Origin: an uncultured PS1 clade bacterium | Lineage (GTDB): Bacteria > Pseudomonadota > Alphaproteobacteria > MED-G09 | Assembly (NCBI GenBank): GCA_902626605.1 | Contig: CACOFZ010000009.1 | Span: forward strand, 1 to 58,625 | Direction: 5' to 3' | DNA: 58,625 bases | Part shown: positions 41,530 to 52,357 of the stretch, piece by piece | How positions within the stretch are numbered: position 1 is the first letter of the stretch | How the letters are laid out: each line of letters begins with the position of its first letter | The notes under the pieces: generated by a model | Seen by the model: the letters and a program-made list of their open reading frames with translations, nothing else | What the model was told of the DNA's origin: nothing | Databases searched by the model: none | Position numbers and translations under genes: made by a program

Positions 41530-42528
41530 TTAGAGCCATTTGGGTACTGGTAAATTATTTTCCTTTAAAAAACTAGCGTTAAACATCTTATTTTGATAAC
41601 GATTTGCTAGGTCGCATAATATGGTAACTATTATTTTATCTTTTCCTAATTTTTTTGCTAATTTTTTTGCTCCAGCAATATTTATTCCAGAGGATAATCC
41701 AAGGAATAAGCCCTCAAACTCTATTAGATCATATAAAATTTTCAAGGCTTCTTCGTCTTCAACTCTAAAAGGATAATCAAGGTGTATACCTTTTATATTT
41801 TCAGTTTCTCTTCCTTGACCAATACCTTCAGTAATTGATGAGCCCTCGGCCTTAAGCTCTCCATATTTAAAAAAATTATACATGGCTGCTCCCATTGGGT
41901 CTGCCAAACCAATTTTTACTTTTTTATTTTTCGATTTTAAATAAGATCCTACGCCAGATAATGTACCCCCAGTTCCAATAGCGCAAATAAAAGCATCAAT
42001 TTTTCCATCCGTTTGATCCCATATTTCTGGACCAGTTGTATTAATATGAGCTTCTCTATTTGCGGTATTGTCAAATTGATTTGCCCAAAATGCTCCATTT
42101 TCAAGCTCATTATTAAGTTTCTCTGCCAATTTTCCTGAATATTTAATATAATTATTATCATCCTTATAAGGAACTGCTGGCACTTCAATTAATTCTGCAC
42201 CTGAGAATCTAATAGCATCTTTTTTTTCTTGAGATTGTGTATCGGGTATTACAATTGTTGTCTTATATCCCATAGCATTCCCAACCAATGAGAGACCAAT
42301 ACCAGTATTACCAGCAGTTCCTTCAACTATCATTCCTCCTTTTTTAATTAATTGTTTTTTTTCAGCATCTTTAATTATTGATAGTGCCGCCCTATCCTTC
42401 ACAGATTGACCAGGGTTTAGGAATTCAGCTTTTCCATAAATTTTACAACCAGTTTCCTCGGAAGCACCTTTTAAATATATCAAAGGTGTATTACCAATCA
42501 TTTTAACTATGTTATTTTTTTCCTGCAT
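41530..42528 (-). CDS. cysK: Cysteine synthase (O-acetylserine sulfhydrylase)
   Basis: The 332-aa PLP enzyme makes cysteine from O-acetylserine and sulfide. The N-terminal MIGNTPLIYLKG is followed by the PLP Lys in NPGQSVKDRAAL, the substrate loop EGTAGNTGIGL, the phosphate-binding IGTGGTLSG and the Ser of FLGLSSGIN. The VKDRAA and EGTAGNTG variants are those of the alphaproteobacterial CysK branch, and cystathionine-beta-synthase-type activity cannot be fully excluded. AAAGGT precedes the ATG. It heads the operon with the microprotein and is divergent from the third TBDT. Confidence 0.92.
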   Translation of the reverse strand: MQEKNNIVKMIGNTPLIYLKGASEETGCKIYGKAEFLNPGQSVKDRAALSIIKDAEKKQLIKKGGMIVEGTAGNTGIGLSLVGNAMGYKTTIVIPDTQSQEKKDAIRFSGAELIEVPAVPYKDDNNYIKYSGKLAEKLNNELENGAFWANQFDNTANREAHINTTGPEIWDQTDGKIDAFICAIGTGGTLSGVGSYLKSKNKKVKIGLADPMGAAMYNFFKYGELKAEGSSITEGIGQGRETENIKGIHLDYPFRVEDEEALKILYDLIEFEGLFLGLSSGINIAGAKKLAKKLGKDKIIVTILCDLANRYQNKMFNASFLKENNLPVPKWL

Positions 42529-42645
42529 TTTACCTTTATGTCACATACGAAAAAGTATATTTATCTTTAAAATTTATATTTTTTTATCTATAAAATTTCT
42601 GTTTTATTATCTACAAGGGTAAAAATAAAATTTATATAAAATATC

Positions 42646-45600
42646 ATGAAAATACTTGATTATAAAATTTTTAAAATTGCTATTTTTCACTTAATTATTC
42701 TCGTGTTGATTACGCCCTTTTCATTGAAAGCAGATGAAAGTGATATTGAGGAAATATTAGTTGTTGGGAGTAGAATAAATAGTCAAAATTTAAAGAAAAT
42801 TTTGCCAGTAACCGTTATTAACTCTGAAGAGCTGAAAGTTTTAGGTATTGACTCTGGTGATGATCTTATAATGAGTCTCGTTGAAAACGGCACTAACCGA
42901 TTTAATGATGCAGGTAATGCAATAGCTGGAGTAAATAGTGCTCGCGGCGACATGGGTGCATTCAATCTAAGAAATCTAGGTACAGGCAATACCCTTGTTC
43001 TTATAAATGGAAGAAGATTAATTAATTCTCCAAGTTTTCAGTCAGAGTCAGTAGGTGGAAGTTTTGTTCCAGTTAATTCGGTAAATACAAATATTATTTC
43101 TGTTAACAGTATTGAAAGAGTTGAGGTTTTAAAGGATGGTTCGTCCGCAATATATGGAGCTGATGCTGTTGCAGGAGTTATAAATTTCGTTACTAAAAAG
43201 AACAAAAAAGGCTTTGAATTAAGCTTTAAAAACTCTGAATTTGAAAACTTTGATAGATCTGATTATCAGTTTGGTTTTGCTTATGGATCAAGCTTTAACT
43301 CAAATAGAACTAATATTAATATTAGTTATAATCATTATGAAAGAGAGCCAATTAGGGCCAGTGAAGATGAAAGAATGGGCATTTCTGATTGGAGAACTTT
43401 TCCTCAAATTGTTGATTCTGAGTGGGCAACAACAAGATTTAGAAGAAATTCTATAAATTCGCCTTATGGACAATTTGATTTTGTTGATAACATAAAGGAA
43501 TATGAATTCTATAGTGAAAAAGGTCTTACTGACAGCTCAGGAGAATTTGAAATTTTTCCGTCATCAGATCCTAAGTGTTTAGTTGATCTTGGAAGTCAAT
43601 CTTGTATTGCTAAAGATACATTCACTAAGCGTTACAATTTAAATCAAGAAAGGTGGGTAGTATCAGATTTAGAAAGAGATAATTTTCAGTTTGACCTTTC
43701 GCATGAATTCAAAAATGGTGTAGAGGGTTTTACTGAGTTTTCCTTTTATAATTCAAAAACCAAACAAAATAATAGTCCATCAGCAGCATTTTCTTCTTCT
43801 AAATTAATAGTGCCGCCAAGTAATTATTGGAATCCATTTGGTGCAAAAACCTTTGCCGATGGGACTATAAACCCTAATCGTTTGAGTGAGATTGATGCTC
43901 CTGGAATTCCTGAAGAAGGATTAGCTATAATTATAGATAATTATCGTTATGTGGATGTAGGTCCGAGAAGAATTAGTGTAGAGAAAGATACATTTAGACT
44001 ATTGCAAGGTTTTAGGGGTACTTTACAGAATTGGGATTGGGAAATTGCTGGATTTATTTCTGAGGCTTCATCTGATGATATTACAAGCAATAGACTGTCT
44101 AACTCTTTAATGGAAAAAGCCTTATCAGTCTCATCTGCTGAAGCTTATAATCCATTTAATGGTGGTGGGGGCTTCGATGAATATCTTCTTACAAGTCAGG
44201 ATGGAACGCCAAATATAGATGGTGCAATTCAAAACGCAATTATCGATGTTTATAGAAAAGGTAAAAGAAAATTAAAAAGTATTGATTTTAGATTTAATAA
44301 TGTTGATTTTATAAAAAGTCCTGGTGGATTTACATCTGTAGCTTTTGGTGCTGAGTATCGTGAGGATTCTTTTGAAGATGATAGAGATCCAAGACTTGAC
44401 GGAACTATCCAATATACTGATAGGGATGGCGATACATTTCCATTTGTTAGTGATGTAATGAATTCCAGCCCTACGCCTGATAATTCAGGGAAAAGAGATG
44501 TTTTCTCAGCCTTTGTTGAATTTGGAATACCATTGATATCTAATGAAATGGGAATTCCTTTTATTAAAAATTTTGATCTTCAGCTGGCGGCTAGATATGA
44601 GGATTTTTCTGATATTGGCAGTAAATCAGTGCCAAAAATAAGTTTTGGTTGGCAGGTTGATGATAGTTTTTATTTTAGAGGTTCATGGTCAAAAGGATTT
44701 AGAGTTCCTAATCTTGTCCAGGTTAATGAGACAATAGTATCGAGACAAATTTTCGGAGTTGATGCTCTCTTATGTCTTCAACAAATAAATAACAACGGTG
44801 AGATAGATTATTGTGATTATTCATTTCAAAGAGTTGCAAGGGGCAGTAAAAATTTAAGACCTGAGGAGTCTACGAATATTTCATTGGGAATTATTTATGA
44901 ACCAAAAAATATTGATAATTTAGTCTTTACTATTGATTGGTGGGAGATTGAAAAAGAAGATACTATTGGTTTATTTGGAGAGGATAATATTCTTTTATCG
45001 GATTTAGTCTTAAGGATGGAAACAAATAATATTTCAGATTGTTCTCTGGTTCAGTCAAATCCATACGTTTTCAGGGACTCTTTGGAAGAGAATGAAATTC
45101 AAGAATATCTTCTAGCAGGAATTTGTCCAGCAGGAAGAGTTACACGTGTAGAAGAACAATATAGAAATCTTGATACAAGAATAATAAGCGGTTTTGATTT
45201 TTCAGCTCGTTACTTTGTTAACAGCGATTATGGAAATTTTAATTTTATAGTTAATATTTCTAAATTAGAAAAATTCAGACAAAAGGCAGGAAATGATTTT
45301 ATTGAGTTAATAGATGCTCAAGAAAAAGGTATTATTCCTGAGGAATTAGCAATTACAGGTTTTTCTGATTTAATTGAAAAAGATGGTTCTCCAAAAATTC
45401 AGGCTAATTTTAAATTTCTTTGGAATAGAGGATCTTGGGGCCTTGGTTTGTTTGGCCGTCACATAGGTGAATTCTATGAAACAAGAAATAAATTATCCGA
45501 TGGAAGGCTATGGAAGGTTAAAGCTTATAATACAATTAACACTTTTATAGATTATAATTTTAAAATATCTGGTTCTCAATCAAATTTAAGGTTTGGTATT

Positions 45601-45714
45601 AATAATATCGCTGATGAGAGAGCTCCCCTGGCATCTGATATATTTGGTTACTATATTGATAAACATGATAATCTAGGTAGATCTTACTACATTAATTTTA
45701 TCCATAGATATTAG
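42646..45714 (+). CDS. TonB-dependent receptor paired with a carboxypeptidase
   Basis: The 1022-aa receptor has a signal peptide ending SLKADE, a TonB-box-like IEEILVVGSRI, a plug (VTVINSEEL, FNLRNLGTGNTLVLINGRR, SIERVEVLKDGSSAIYGADA) and a barrel ending YYINFIHRY. VLINGRR and DGSSAIYGADAVAGVIN are typical of the receptor group that in xanthomonads and sphingomonads imports oligosaccharides or peptides. Several paired Cys in extracellular loops are also group-typical. The M14 carboxypeptidase starts five bases after the stop, so peptide substrates are favoured. No Shine-Dalgarno is evident before ATG 42646. Confidence 0.9.
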   Translation: MKILDYKIFKIAIFHLIILVLITPFSLKADESDIEEILVVGSRINSQNLKKILPVTVINSEELKVLGIDSGDDLIMSLVENGTNRFNDAGNAIAGVNSARGDMGAFNLRNLGTGNTLVLINGRRLINSPSFQSESVGGSFVPVNSVNTNIISVNSIERVEVLKDGSSAIYGADAVAGVINFVTKKNKKGFELSFKNSEFENFDRSDYQFGFAYGSSFNSNRTNINISYNHYEREPIRASEDERMGISDWRTFPQIVDSEWATTRFRRNSINSPYGQFDFVDNIKEYEFYSEKGLTDSSGEFEIFPSSDPKCLVDLGSQSCIAKDTFTKRYNLNQERWVVSDLERDNFQFDLSHEFKNGVEGFTEFSFYNSKTKQNNSPSAAFSSSKLIVPPSNYWNPFGAKTFADGTINPNRLSEIDAPGIPEEGLAIIIDNYRYVDVGPRRISVEKDTFRLLQGFRGTLQNWDWEIAGFISEASSDDITSNRLSNSLMEKALSVSSAEAYNPFNGGGGFDEYLLTSQDGTPNIDGAIQNAIIDVYRKGKRKLKSIDFRFNNVDFIKSPGGFTSVAFGAEYREDSFEDDRDPRLDGTIQYTDRDGDTFPFVSDVMNSSPTPDNSGKRDVFSAFVEFGIPLISNEMGIPFIKNFDLQLAARYEDFSDIGSKSVPKISFGWQVDDSFYFRGSWSKGFRVPNLVQVNETIVSRQIFGVDALLCLQQINNNGEIDYCDYSFQRVARGSKNLRPEESTNISLGIIYEPKNIDNLVFTIDWWEIEKEDTIGLFGEDNILLSDLVLRMETNNISDCSLVQSNPYVFRDSLEENEIQEYLLAGICPAGRVTRVEEQYRNLDTRIISGFDFSARYFVNSDYGNFNFIVNISKLEKFRQKAGNDFIELIDAQEKGIIPEELAITGFSDLIEKDGSPKIQANFKFLWNRGSWGLGLFGRHIGEFYETRNKLSDGRLWKVKAYNTINTFIDYNFKISGSQSNLRFGINNIADERAPLASDIFGYYIDKHDNLGRSYYINFIHRY

Positions 45715-45718
45715 ACAA

Positions 45719-46990
45719 ATGAGAGTTTTTCTTTTTTTGTCACTTTTTTTTGTTTGTGATTATACTTTTGCTTCCATTAAAAAAGATAGCCAAAAATGTA
45801 CTACCGATTTAGTCACAATTGACTTTAATTTTTCTGGTGGAGGTAATTCAGTTTGTAAAGTTATATCCTCAGATCATATTAAAATATTAGTAAAACCTGA
45901 GTCCAAAGATCCTATTAACCCAAGCCCTTGGTACGCATTTAGAAAATCAAAGCATATAAAAAAAATTCTTTTAGAGCTTGATTATGGAGAGTATGAGCAT
46001 AGATATTTCCCAAAAATAAAAAAAATTAACAGCGGCTGGGAAAGACTAAATAACAATGATATTTTAATAAAAAATGATGGTAAAAATGTTTTTATAAATT
46101 TTTATCCATCAAAGGAAGAGCAATATATATCATCACAGGAATTGATCACTGAGGATTGGTACGAAGATTGGTACAAAATTTTAAAAAAGAGCAAATTTTT
46201 GAAAAGTAAGATCATTGGATATTCTGTTCAAAATCGTCCAATTAAAGCATTTTTTTCAAATGAGAATATTAATAATCCATTTATTTTAATCTTGGGCCGT
46301 CAGCACCCTCCCGAGGTTTCATCAGCATTTGCATTGCAGGGTTTTGTAAACCAGCTAATTGGGAGTATTAATTTATCAAAAGATTTTTTATCAAAATACA
46401 ATATAATTTTTGTTCCTTTAATGAATCCTGATGGTGTTGAGAATGGCTTTTGGCGCTATAATTTTAATAAAAAAGATTTAAATCGAGATTGGGATAATTT
46501 TTCTCAACCTGAAACTTATTCTGTTAAGAATTTTCTTGATAACTTAAAAAATAAAAATCAACCTTTTTTATTTATAGATTTTCACTCAACTTATAAAAAT
46601 GTTTTTTATATTAGCGATGCAAAGCTTAAAAATTCTAAGCAAAATTTTCTATTAAATTGGTTAGAAAAATCAAAATTAGAATTATCTAAAATTAACTATA
46701 ACTTTACTGTTAAAAATTCATACACAGAAAGTAATAAAGTATCGAAAAATTATTTTTACAATCAATATAATATTCCTTCAATGACTTATGAAGTTTCAGA
46801 TAGTGAAATAAGATCTGTAATTGTCGAATCTTCAAGAATTCTTGCTAAGGAGTTAATGATTATTTTATTGGATACTAATCGCAAAAATCTTGATATGGCG
46901 GAGAGGAAGGGATTCGAACCCTCGAGACGGTTACCCGCCTACACGCTTTCCAAGCGTGCGCCTTCGACCACTCGGCCACCTCTCCATTAA
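45719..46990 (+). CDS. M14-family zinc carboxypeptidase, frame runs through antisense tRNA-Ser
   Basis: The protein (up to 423 aa) has a signal peptide ([18 protein letters not shown]) and the M14 active site: zinc ligands in [11 protein letters not shown] (H-x-x-E) and FIDFHSTY, substrate-binding [17 protein letters not shown], and the catalytic Glu in MTYEVSD. The layout fits the Nna1-like M14 branch. The final 31 residues are encoded by the complement of the tRNA-Ser gene, because no in-frame stop occurs before it; the ending is the familiar AERKGFEPS translation of a tRNA. The native fold probably ends near [12 protein letters not shown]. Operon partner of the TBDT. Confidence 0.82.
   Translation: MRVFLFLSLFFVCDYTFASIKKDSQKCTTDLVTIDFNFSGGGNSVCKVISSDHIKILVKPESKDPINPSPWYAFRKSKHIKKILLELDYGEYEHRYFPKIKKINSGWERLNNNDILIKNDGKNVFINFYPSKEEQYISSQELITEDWYEDWYKILKKSKFLKSKIIGYSVQNRPIKAFFSNENINNPFILILGRQHPPEVSSAFALQGFVNQLIGSINLSKDFLSKYNIIFVPLMNPDGVENGFWRYNFNKKDLNRDWDNFSQPETYSVKNFLDNLKNKNQPFLFIDFHSTYKNVFYISDAKLKNSKQNFLLNWLEKSKLELSKINYNFTVKNSYTESNKVSKNYFYNQYNIPSMTYEVSDSEIRSVIVESSRILAKELMIILLDTNRKNLDMAERKGFEPSRRLPAYTLSKRAPSTTRPPLH
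46895..46985 (-). tRNA. tRNA-Ser (anticodon GGA)
   Basis: Minus-strand class II tRNA. Acceptor GGAGAGG pairs with CCTCTCC, discriminator G and CCA are encoded (CCA 46895-46897). The anticodon stem CACGC/GCGTG holds loop TTGGAAA with GGA, a long variable arm follows (GTAGGCGGGTAACCGTCTC), and the T arm has GGTTCGAATCC. It overlaps the end of the carboxypeptidase frame on the opposite strand and lies 18 bases from the lepA stop. Confidence 0.95.
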
Positions 46991-47003
46991 ATTCAATTTA
47001 AAT

Positions 47004-48806
47004 TTAATTTTCATCAAATTTAAGTGCTGATATGAATGCATCTTGAGGGATATTTACACTACCAAATTCCCGCATTCTTTTTTTTCCTTTCTTTTGTTTT
47101 TCTAATAGTTTCTTTTTTCGTGTGACATCACCCCCATATAATTTTTCTGTAACATCTTTTCTGAATGGCGGTATAGTCTCCCTTGCAATTACCCTTGCAC
47201 CAATCGCTGCTTGAACAGGTACTTTAAATTGATGACGAGGGATTAAATCTTTTAATTTCTTACACATTGTTCTACCCCGCATATCAGCTCTATCTGCGTG
47301 TACAATTATAGATAATGCGTCAACAGTTTCAGAGTTAACTAGTACACTCATTTTCACTAATTTCTCTTGTTTATATACGTCCATTTGCCAGTCAAAGCTT
47401 GCATAACCGCTTGAAATTGATTTAAGTCGATCATAAAAGTCGAATACGACTTCGTTTAGAGGTAGGTCATATACGACCATCGCTCTTGTGCCTGCGTAAG
47501 TTAATTCTACTTGATTACCCCTTCTTTCTTCACACAATTTTAATACCGCTCCTAAATATTCATCTGGTACAAGAATAGTTGCTTTAATCCATGGTTCTTC
47601 AATATAATTTATTAAACTAGGATCTGGCATATCTGCAGGATTGTGTAGGTCAATACATTTACCATCATTTAAATAAATCTTATAAATTACACTTGGAGCA
47701 GTTGTGATCAGATCAATATCAAACTCTCTTTCAATTCTCTCTCTTACTATTTCAAGGTGAAGAAGTCCAAGAAATCCACATCTAAACCCAAAACCAAGAG
47801 CGGCAGAATTTTCAGTTTCATGTTGGAAGCTTGAGTCGTTTAAACTAAGTTTTTCTATAGATTCTCTTAAGTCTTCAAACTCACCACTGTCTACTGGAAA
47901 TAAACCACAAAAAACAGATGGTTGTGATGGTCTAAATCCTTTAAGACTATCTCTGCAGGGCCTTTTATCATCTGTTATTGTGTCACCTATTTGAGTGTCT
48001 GATACTGTTTTTATGCCAGCTATGATATACCCTAATTCACCTGGCCCTAATTTATTTACTGATACTTTTTTTGGAGTAAAAACGCCAATATCGTCAATCT
48101 CATAAGTACTATTGGTGCCCATCATTTTTATTTTTTGTCCTTTAGATAATTCGCCATCTATTACTCTAACTAATACTACTACGCCAAGGTATGAGTCATA
48201 CCAGCTATCAACTAATAAAGCTTTTGTTTCTTTATTATTGCTTCCTAATGGTGGATTTAATCTTTCGATAAGGGCTTCAAAAATATCATCAATTCCTTGG
48301 CCAGTTTTAGCTGAAACATAGATTGCATCCGATGCATCTAGACCAATCACATCTTCTATTTGCATGGCGACTTTTTCAGGTTCTGCAGCTGGTAAATCAA
48401 TCTTATTGATAACAGGAATAATTTCATGATCAAGATCAATAGCTTGATATACATTTGCTAATGTTTGAGCTTCTACTCCTTGAGTTGAGTCAACAACTAA
48501 AATAGAGCCTTCACAAGCTGATAATGATCTACTAACTTCATATGCAAAATCAACATGACCAGGTGTATCAATTAAATTAAGTTGGAAGTTTTCACCATTT
48601 TTATATTTATAATTTAATCTTACCGTTTGCGCTTTAATAGTAATTCCTCTTTCTCTCTCTATATCCATAGAGTCTAGAACCTGATCTTTCATTTCTCTAT
48701 CGCTTAACCCATCACAGCTTTGAATTAGTCTATCCGCAAGTGTAGATTTACCATGATCAATATGAGCAATAATTGAGAAGTTTCTGATGTTTTTAATATC
48801 TGTCAT
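47004..48806 (-). CDS. lepA: Elongation factor 4 (LepA)
   Basis: The 600-aa translational GTPase has the full set of G motifs: [14 protein letters not shown] (G1), ERGITI (G2), DTPGHVD (G3), VINKIDLP (G4) and VSAKTGQG (G5). The EF-G-like domains III and V follow, and the LepA-specific C-terminal domain ends with [16 protein letters not shown] and [16 protein letters not shown]. The factor back-translocates or remodels stalled ribosomes. Length and motifs are standard. It is downstream of pheT on the same strand with 32 bases between. Confidence 0.97.
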   Translation of the reverse strand: MTDIKNIRNFSIIAHIDHGKSTLADRLIQSCDGLSDREMKDQVLDSMDIERERGITIKAQTVRLNYKYKNGENFQLNLIDTPGHVDFAYEVSRSLSACEGSILVVDSTQGVEAQTLANVYQAIDLDHEIIPVINKIDLPAAEPEKVAMQIEDVIGLDASDAIYVSAKTGQGIDDIFEALIERLNPPLGSNNKETKALLVDSWYDSYLGVVVLVRVIDGELSKGQKIKMMGTNSTYEIDDIGVFTPKKVSVNKLGPGELGYIIAGIKTVSDTQIGDTITDDKRPCRDSLKGFRPSQPSVFCGLFPVDSGEFEDLRESIEKLSLNDSSFQHETENSAALGFGFRCGFLGLLHLEIVRERIEREFDIDLITTAPSVIYKIYLNDGKCIDLHNPADMPDPSLINYIEEPWIKATILVPDEYLGAVLKLCEERRGNQVELTYAGTRAMVVYDLPLNEVVFDFYDRLKSISSGYASFDWQMDVYKQEKLVKMSVLVNSETVDALSIIVHADRADMRGRTMCKKLKDLIPRHQFKVPVQAAIGARVIARETIPPFRKDVTEKLYGGDVTRKKKLLEKQKKGKKRMREFGSVNIPQDAFISALKFDEN

Positions 48807-48838
48807 TAATGAAGGTATATCACAAAATTATTATAAAA

Positions 48839-51220
48839 CTAGCTACGCAATTTACCTTTTGTTGCGCTTTCAACAGAATTAATAACTTTAAGAGAAATCT
48901 CTTCTAATTCATGGTCTGTTAAAGTGTGATCTATTGGCTGAATTGTTATTTCAATTGCTATGGATTTATTTTTTTCATTTAGGAATTGGTCAAATATTTT
49001 TACACTTTTTATAAGTGAATTATCAGAATTCCTGGCAGCTTTAATAATTGTTTGTGCACTAACCTCATTACTAACAATAAATGAGAAATCTCTCTTTAAA
49101 GGCTGCAAATTATAAATATTAGGCGCAGTTTGTATCGATTTTCTTTCTTGTAATAAATCTATGCAATCTAAAAATATCTCAAAGCCTACGGCAATATTAA
49201 AGTCTTTTTCTTTAATAATCTTTGGATGAATTTCACCAAAGTTTGCAACAATATTCCCTTTTTCGGTCAAAATCTGTCCAGACCTACCAGGATGATAATA
49301 TTTTGGGGCTGATTCTTTGATTTTGATTTTTTGATTATTAACCCCTAGCTCCTCTAAGACTGAAATCACATCTTTTTTTGCATCAAAAACATCTACATTA
49401 TTATACCCTTGCCAGTCTTTTCCGTAACCTTCTAACCTATAAGAACCGGTTCTTATGCCAGAGGCTATTATAATTTGGTCATCGGCATTCTTTCCAGAAA
49501 AACCAGGGCCTAATTCAAAAATACCAAGATCACCATAACCTCTCTTAGAATTTTCATCAGCAGTATTTATTATCGATGCAAGAGGTGTTGGACGCATATC
49601 AGATAACTCTTCAGAAATTGGATTTAACACTTTTAAACTATTAATACCGCCTCCATAATCAATTGCATCTTGTTCATTTATAAATGAATAAGAGATAGTT
49701 TCTAATAAACCTCTTGAGGCAATAATTCTTCTGATCAATCTTAAGTTTTTTTGTTTATTGGTTAATATAGATTTTGATGGTTGCTGATCATTAAATAAAG
49801 GCTCTGATTTTATGTTATTTAATCCATAAACCCTTACCACTTCTTCAACAATATCCTCATTTATGGAAACATCAGGTCTCCAAGAGGGTACTGTTAGCTC
49901 CCAGTCATTTGAAACTTTAAAACCTAATGATAACAATATTTCTCTAATAATTTTATTTTTAATTTCTAATCCAGTCATCTTTTTAACTAATTCGGGAGTA
50001 AAATTTATTTTTTTATTTACGAACTTTCTATTGTCTATAACTGATATTTCCTCAGCAGTACCACCGCATAGTTCAATTATTAAATTAGTCGCATATTCTA
50101 AACCTTCTAGAACATAAGTAGGGTCAACTCCTCTTTCAAATCTATATCTTGAGTCAGACATAATGTTGAGTTTTCTTCCAGAAAGTGCAATTTGAACAGG
50201 ATCAAAATAAGCTGATTCAAGAAATATTTCGGTTGTATCCATTGAAGAGCCAGAATATTCTCCACCCATAATACCTCCAATACCTAGCACCTTTTCATCA
50301 TCAGCTATAACACATATATCATCATCCAATTTATAATTTTTGCCATCTAAGGCTTGAATTTCCTCACCTTTTTTTGCATTTCTGGCACCAATTTTTTTAG
50401 AAATTTTTTCTAAATCATAGACATGAAGTGGCCTACCTTGATCAAAATTTATATAATTTGTTATATCAACTAAACAGTTAACTGATCTTAAGCCTATTGC
50501 CTCAAGTTTATTTATTAACCACTCAGGGCTTTTAGTATTTTTTACATTTTTTATAACTCTTCCAGAGAAAATTGAACATGCATCATTTTGATTTTTATAA
50601 TCAAGAAAAATTGGAAATTTTTCTCCGGATACAGATATTTCTTTTTTGTCTCTTTCAATTAGTTTACCAACACCAGCCGCTGCTAAGTCTCTTGCTATTC
50701 CGTAAACACCAAGACAGTCAGGTCTATTTGGCGTTATAGCTATTTCAATTTGGATGTCATTTAAATTTAATGCATCGGTTATGGGCTTACCTGCTTTAAA
50801 GTTATCAGATAGCTCTGCAATTCCCTCGGAGTCTTCGCCTAAACGTAACTCTTTTTTAGAACACAACATCCCCAAAGATTCAACACCTCTAATTTTTGCT
50901 TTTTTTAATTTAAAACCAGAATCTGGAATAGTGCTCCCAACGGGTGCATATATAGTTGTTAGTCCCTCTTTAGCATTCTTTGCACCACAAACAACCTCAA
51001 TTTTATCATTACCAATATCAACTAGGCATAATTGAAGCCTGTCTGCATTGGGATGTTTTTTTGTAGAAATAATCTTTGCTACTTTAAAATCTTTATATAC
51101 AGAATATTGATCAAAATATTCTTCTACCTCTAAACCAATATTTGTAAGATTTTCAAGTATAGTATTTATATCTTTGTCTGTTTTTAGATACTCTTTTAAC
51201 CATGAGAGAGTAAATTTCAT
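48839..51220 (-). CDS. pheT: Phenylalanyl-tRNA synthetase beta subunit
   Basis: The 793-aa subunit has the N-terminal MKFTLSWLKEYLKT, the tRNA-binding EMAP-like domain (KHPNADRLQLCLVDIG, VVCGAKNA), the B3/B4 editing domain (AITPNRPDCLGVYGIARDLAA, NYINFDQGRPLHVYD), B5 and the C-terminal ferredoxin-fold anticodon-binding domain (LQPLKRDFSFIVS). It overlaps pheS by four bases (ATGA), as expected for the alpha2-beta2 enzyme. No region is missing. Confidence 0.97.
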   Translation of the reverse strand: MKFTLSWLKEYLKTDKDINTILENLTNIGLEVEEYFDQYSVYKDFKVAKIISTKKHPNADRLQLCLVDIGNDKIEVVCGAKNAKEGLTTIYAPVGSTIPDSGFKLKKAKIRGVESLGMLCSKKELRLGEDSEGIAELSDNFKAGKPITDALNLNDIQIEIAITPNRPDCLGVYGIARDLAAAGVGKLIERDKKEISVSGEKFPIFLDYKNQNDACSIFSGRVIKNVKNTKSPEWLINKLEAIGLRSVNCLVDITNYINFDQGRPLHVYDLEKISKKIGARNAKKGEEIQALDGKNYKLDDDICVIADDEKVLGIGGIMGGEYSGSSMDTTEIFLESAYFDPVQIALSGRKLNIMSDSRYRFERGVDPTYVLEGLEYATNLIIELCGGTAEEISVIDNRKFVNKKINFTPELVKKMTGLEIKNKIIREILLSLGFKVSNDWELTVPSWRPDVSINEDIVEEVVRVYGLNNIKSEPLFNDQQPSKSILTNKQKNLRLIRRIIASRGLLETISYSFINEQDAIDYGGGINSLKVLNPISEELSDMRPTPLASIINTADENSKRGYGDLGIFELGPGFSGKNADDQIIIASGIRTGSYRLEGYGKDWQGYNNVDVFDAKKDVISVLEELGVNNQKIKIKESAPKYYHPGRSGQILTEKGNIVANFGEIHPKIIKEKDFNIAVGFEIFLDCIDLLQERKSIQTAPNIYNLQPLKRDFSFIVSNEVSAQTIIKAARNSDNSLIKSVKIFDQFLNEKNKSIAIEITIQPIDHTLTDHELEEISLKVINSVESATKGKLRS

Positions 51221-52299
51221 TTCTTTAACCCCCTCGAAAGAGTTGGTATATCAAGAAAAGAAAATCCATAATGATTTAACCACCTAATATCTCCATTAAA
51301 GAATGTTCTTAAATCAGGAATTCCATACTTTAATTGCGCCAGCCTATCAACACCGAGACCAAAAGCGAATCCTTGATATTTTTTGGGATCAATATTTGAA
51401 GACTTCAAAACTTCAGGGTGAACCATTCCTGCCCCTGCAACTTCAAGCCAATCTGAACCTTCACCTATTTTAAGCACTGAACCAGATCTATCACACAACA
51501 CATCGACCTCTAGTGATGGCTCAGTAAAAGGAAAGTAACTAGGTCTTAACTGTATTTCTATATTATCTAATTCAAAAAATGATTTAAAAAATGTTTCTAA
51601 AGTCCACTTTAAATGACCAAGATGTGTTTCTTCATCAACAACCAAACCCTCTATTTGATGAAACATTGGAGTATGTGTTTGATCAGAGTCACACCTGTAT
51701 GTTCTACCGGGTGAAATAAACTTAAAAGGTGGTTTATCTTTTTCCATAGTTCTAACTTGAACAGGACTTGTATGAGTTCTTAGTACATGTTTTTCTTTAG
51801 CATTGTCACTATTTAAATAAAACGTATCATGCATTTGTCTTGCAGGATGAGATTCAGGGATATTTAAAGCATTAAAGTTATAATGTTCAGTCTCAATATC
51901 TGGACCTTCAGATATTTTGTAACCCAAAGAGCCAAATATTTCAGAAATCTCATCAAGAACTTGTGAAACAGGATGAATTTTACCATGCTTTGATTGACTA
52001 ACTTGAACAGGTAGAGTGACATCAATTTTTTCTTCTAATAATCGTTTTTCTAATTCAATATTAGCTAACTCGTTTTTTTTTGAAGAAATTGCGTTAGAAA
52101 TATTTTTCTTTAAAATATTTAGCTTAGATCCTTGTTCTTTTCTATCCTCAGGACTGAGTTTTGACAAATCTTTCATTAAAAGAGAAATTTTACCCTTCTT
52201 ACCAAGTTCGGCAATACGAATTTCTTCAAGAGCATCTTGATTTTCTGTTAAAGAGATTTTTTTTAAAATTTCTTCTTCTAATGATTCAGAATAAGTCAT
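51217..52299 (-). CDS. pheS: Phenylalanyl-tRNA synthetase alpha subunit
   Basis: The class II catalytic subunit has an N-terminal coiled coil (residues 1-95), motif 2 around FKFISPGRTYRCDSDQTHTP and FHQIEGLVVDE, FPFTEPSLEVDV, and motif 3 in GFAFGLGVDRLAQLKYGI. I place the start at ATG 52299 (360 aa), with GGGTGA upstream, in place of GTG 52308. The order rplT-pheS-pheT is conserved. Confidence 0.96.
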   Translation of the reverse strand: MTYSESLEEEILKKISLTENQDALEEIRIAELGKKGKISLLMKDLSKLSPEDRKEQGSKLNILKKNISNAISSKKNELANIELEKRLLEEKIDVTLPVQVSQSKHGKIHPVSQVLDEISEIFGSLGYKISEGPDIETEHYNFNALNIPESHPARQMHDTFYLNSDNAKEKHVLRTHTSPVQVRTMEKDKPPFKFISPGRTYRCDSDQTHTPMFHQIEGLVVDEETHLGHLKWTLETFFKSFFELDNIEIQLRPSYFPFTEPSLEVDVLCDRSGSVLKIGEGSDWLEVAGAGMVHPEVLKSSNIDPKKYQGFAFGLGVDRLAQLKYGIPDLRTFFNGDIRWLNHYGFSFLDIPTLSRGLKK

Positions 52300-52357
52300 A
52301 AGTTTCACCCAAGAACTATAAAAGCATTAAATAAATGATTTTAAAACAAATTTAGTT

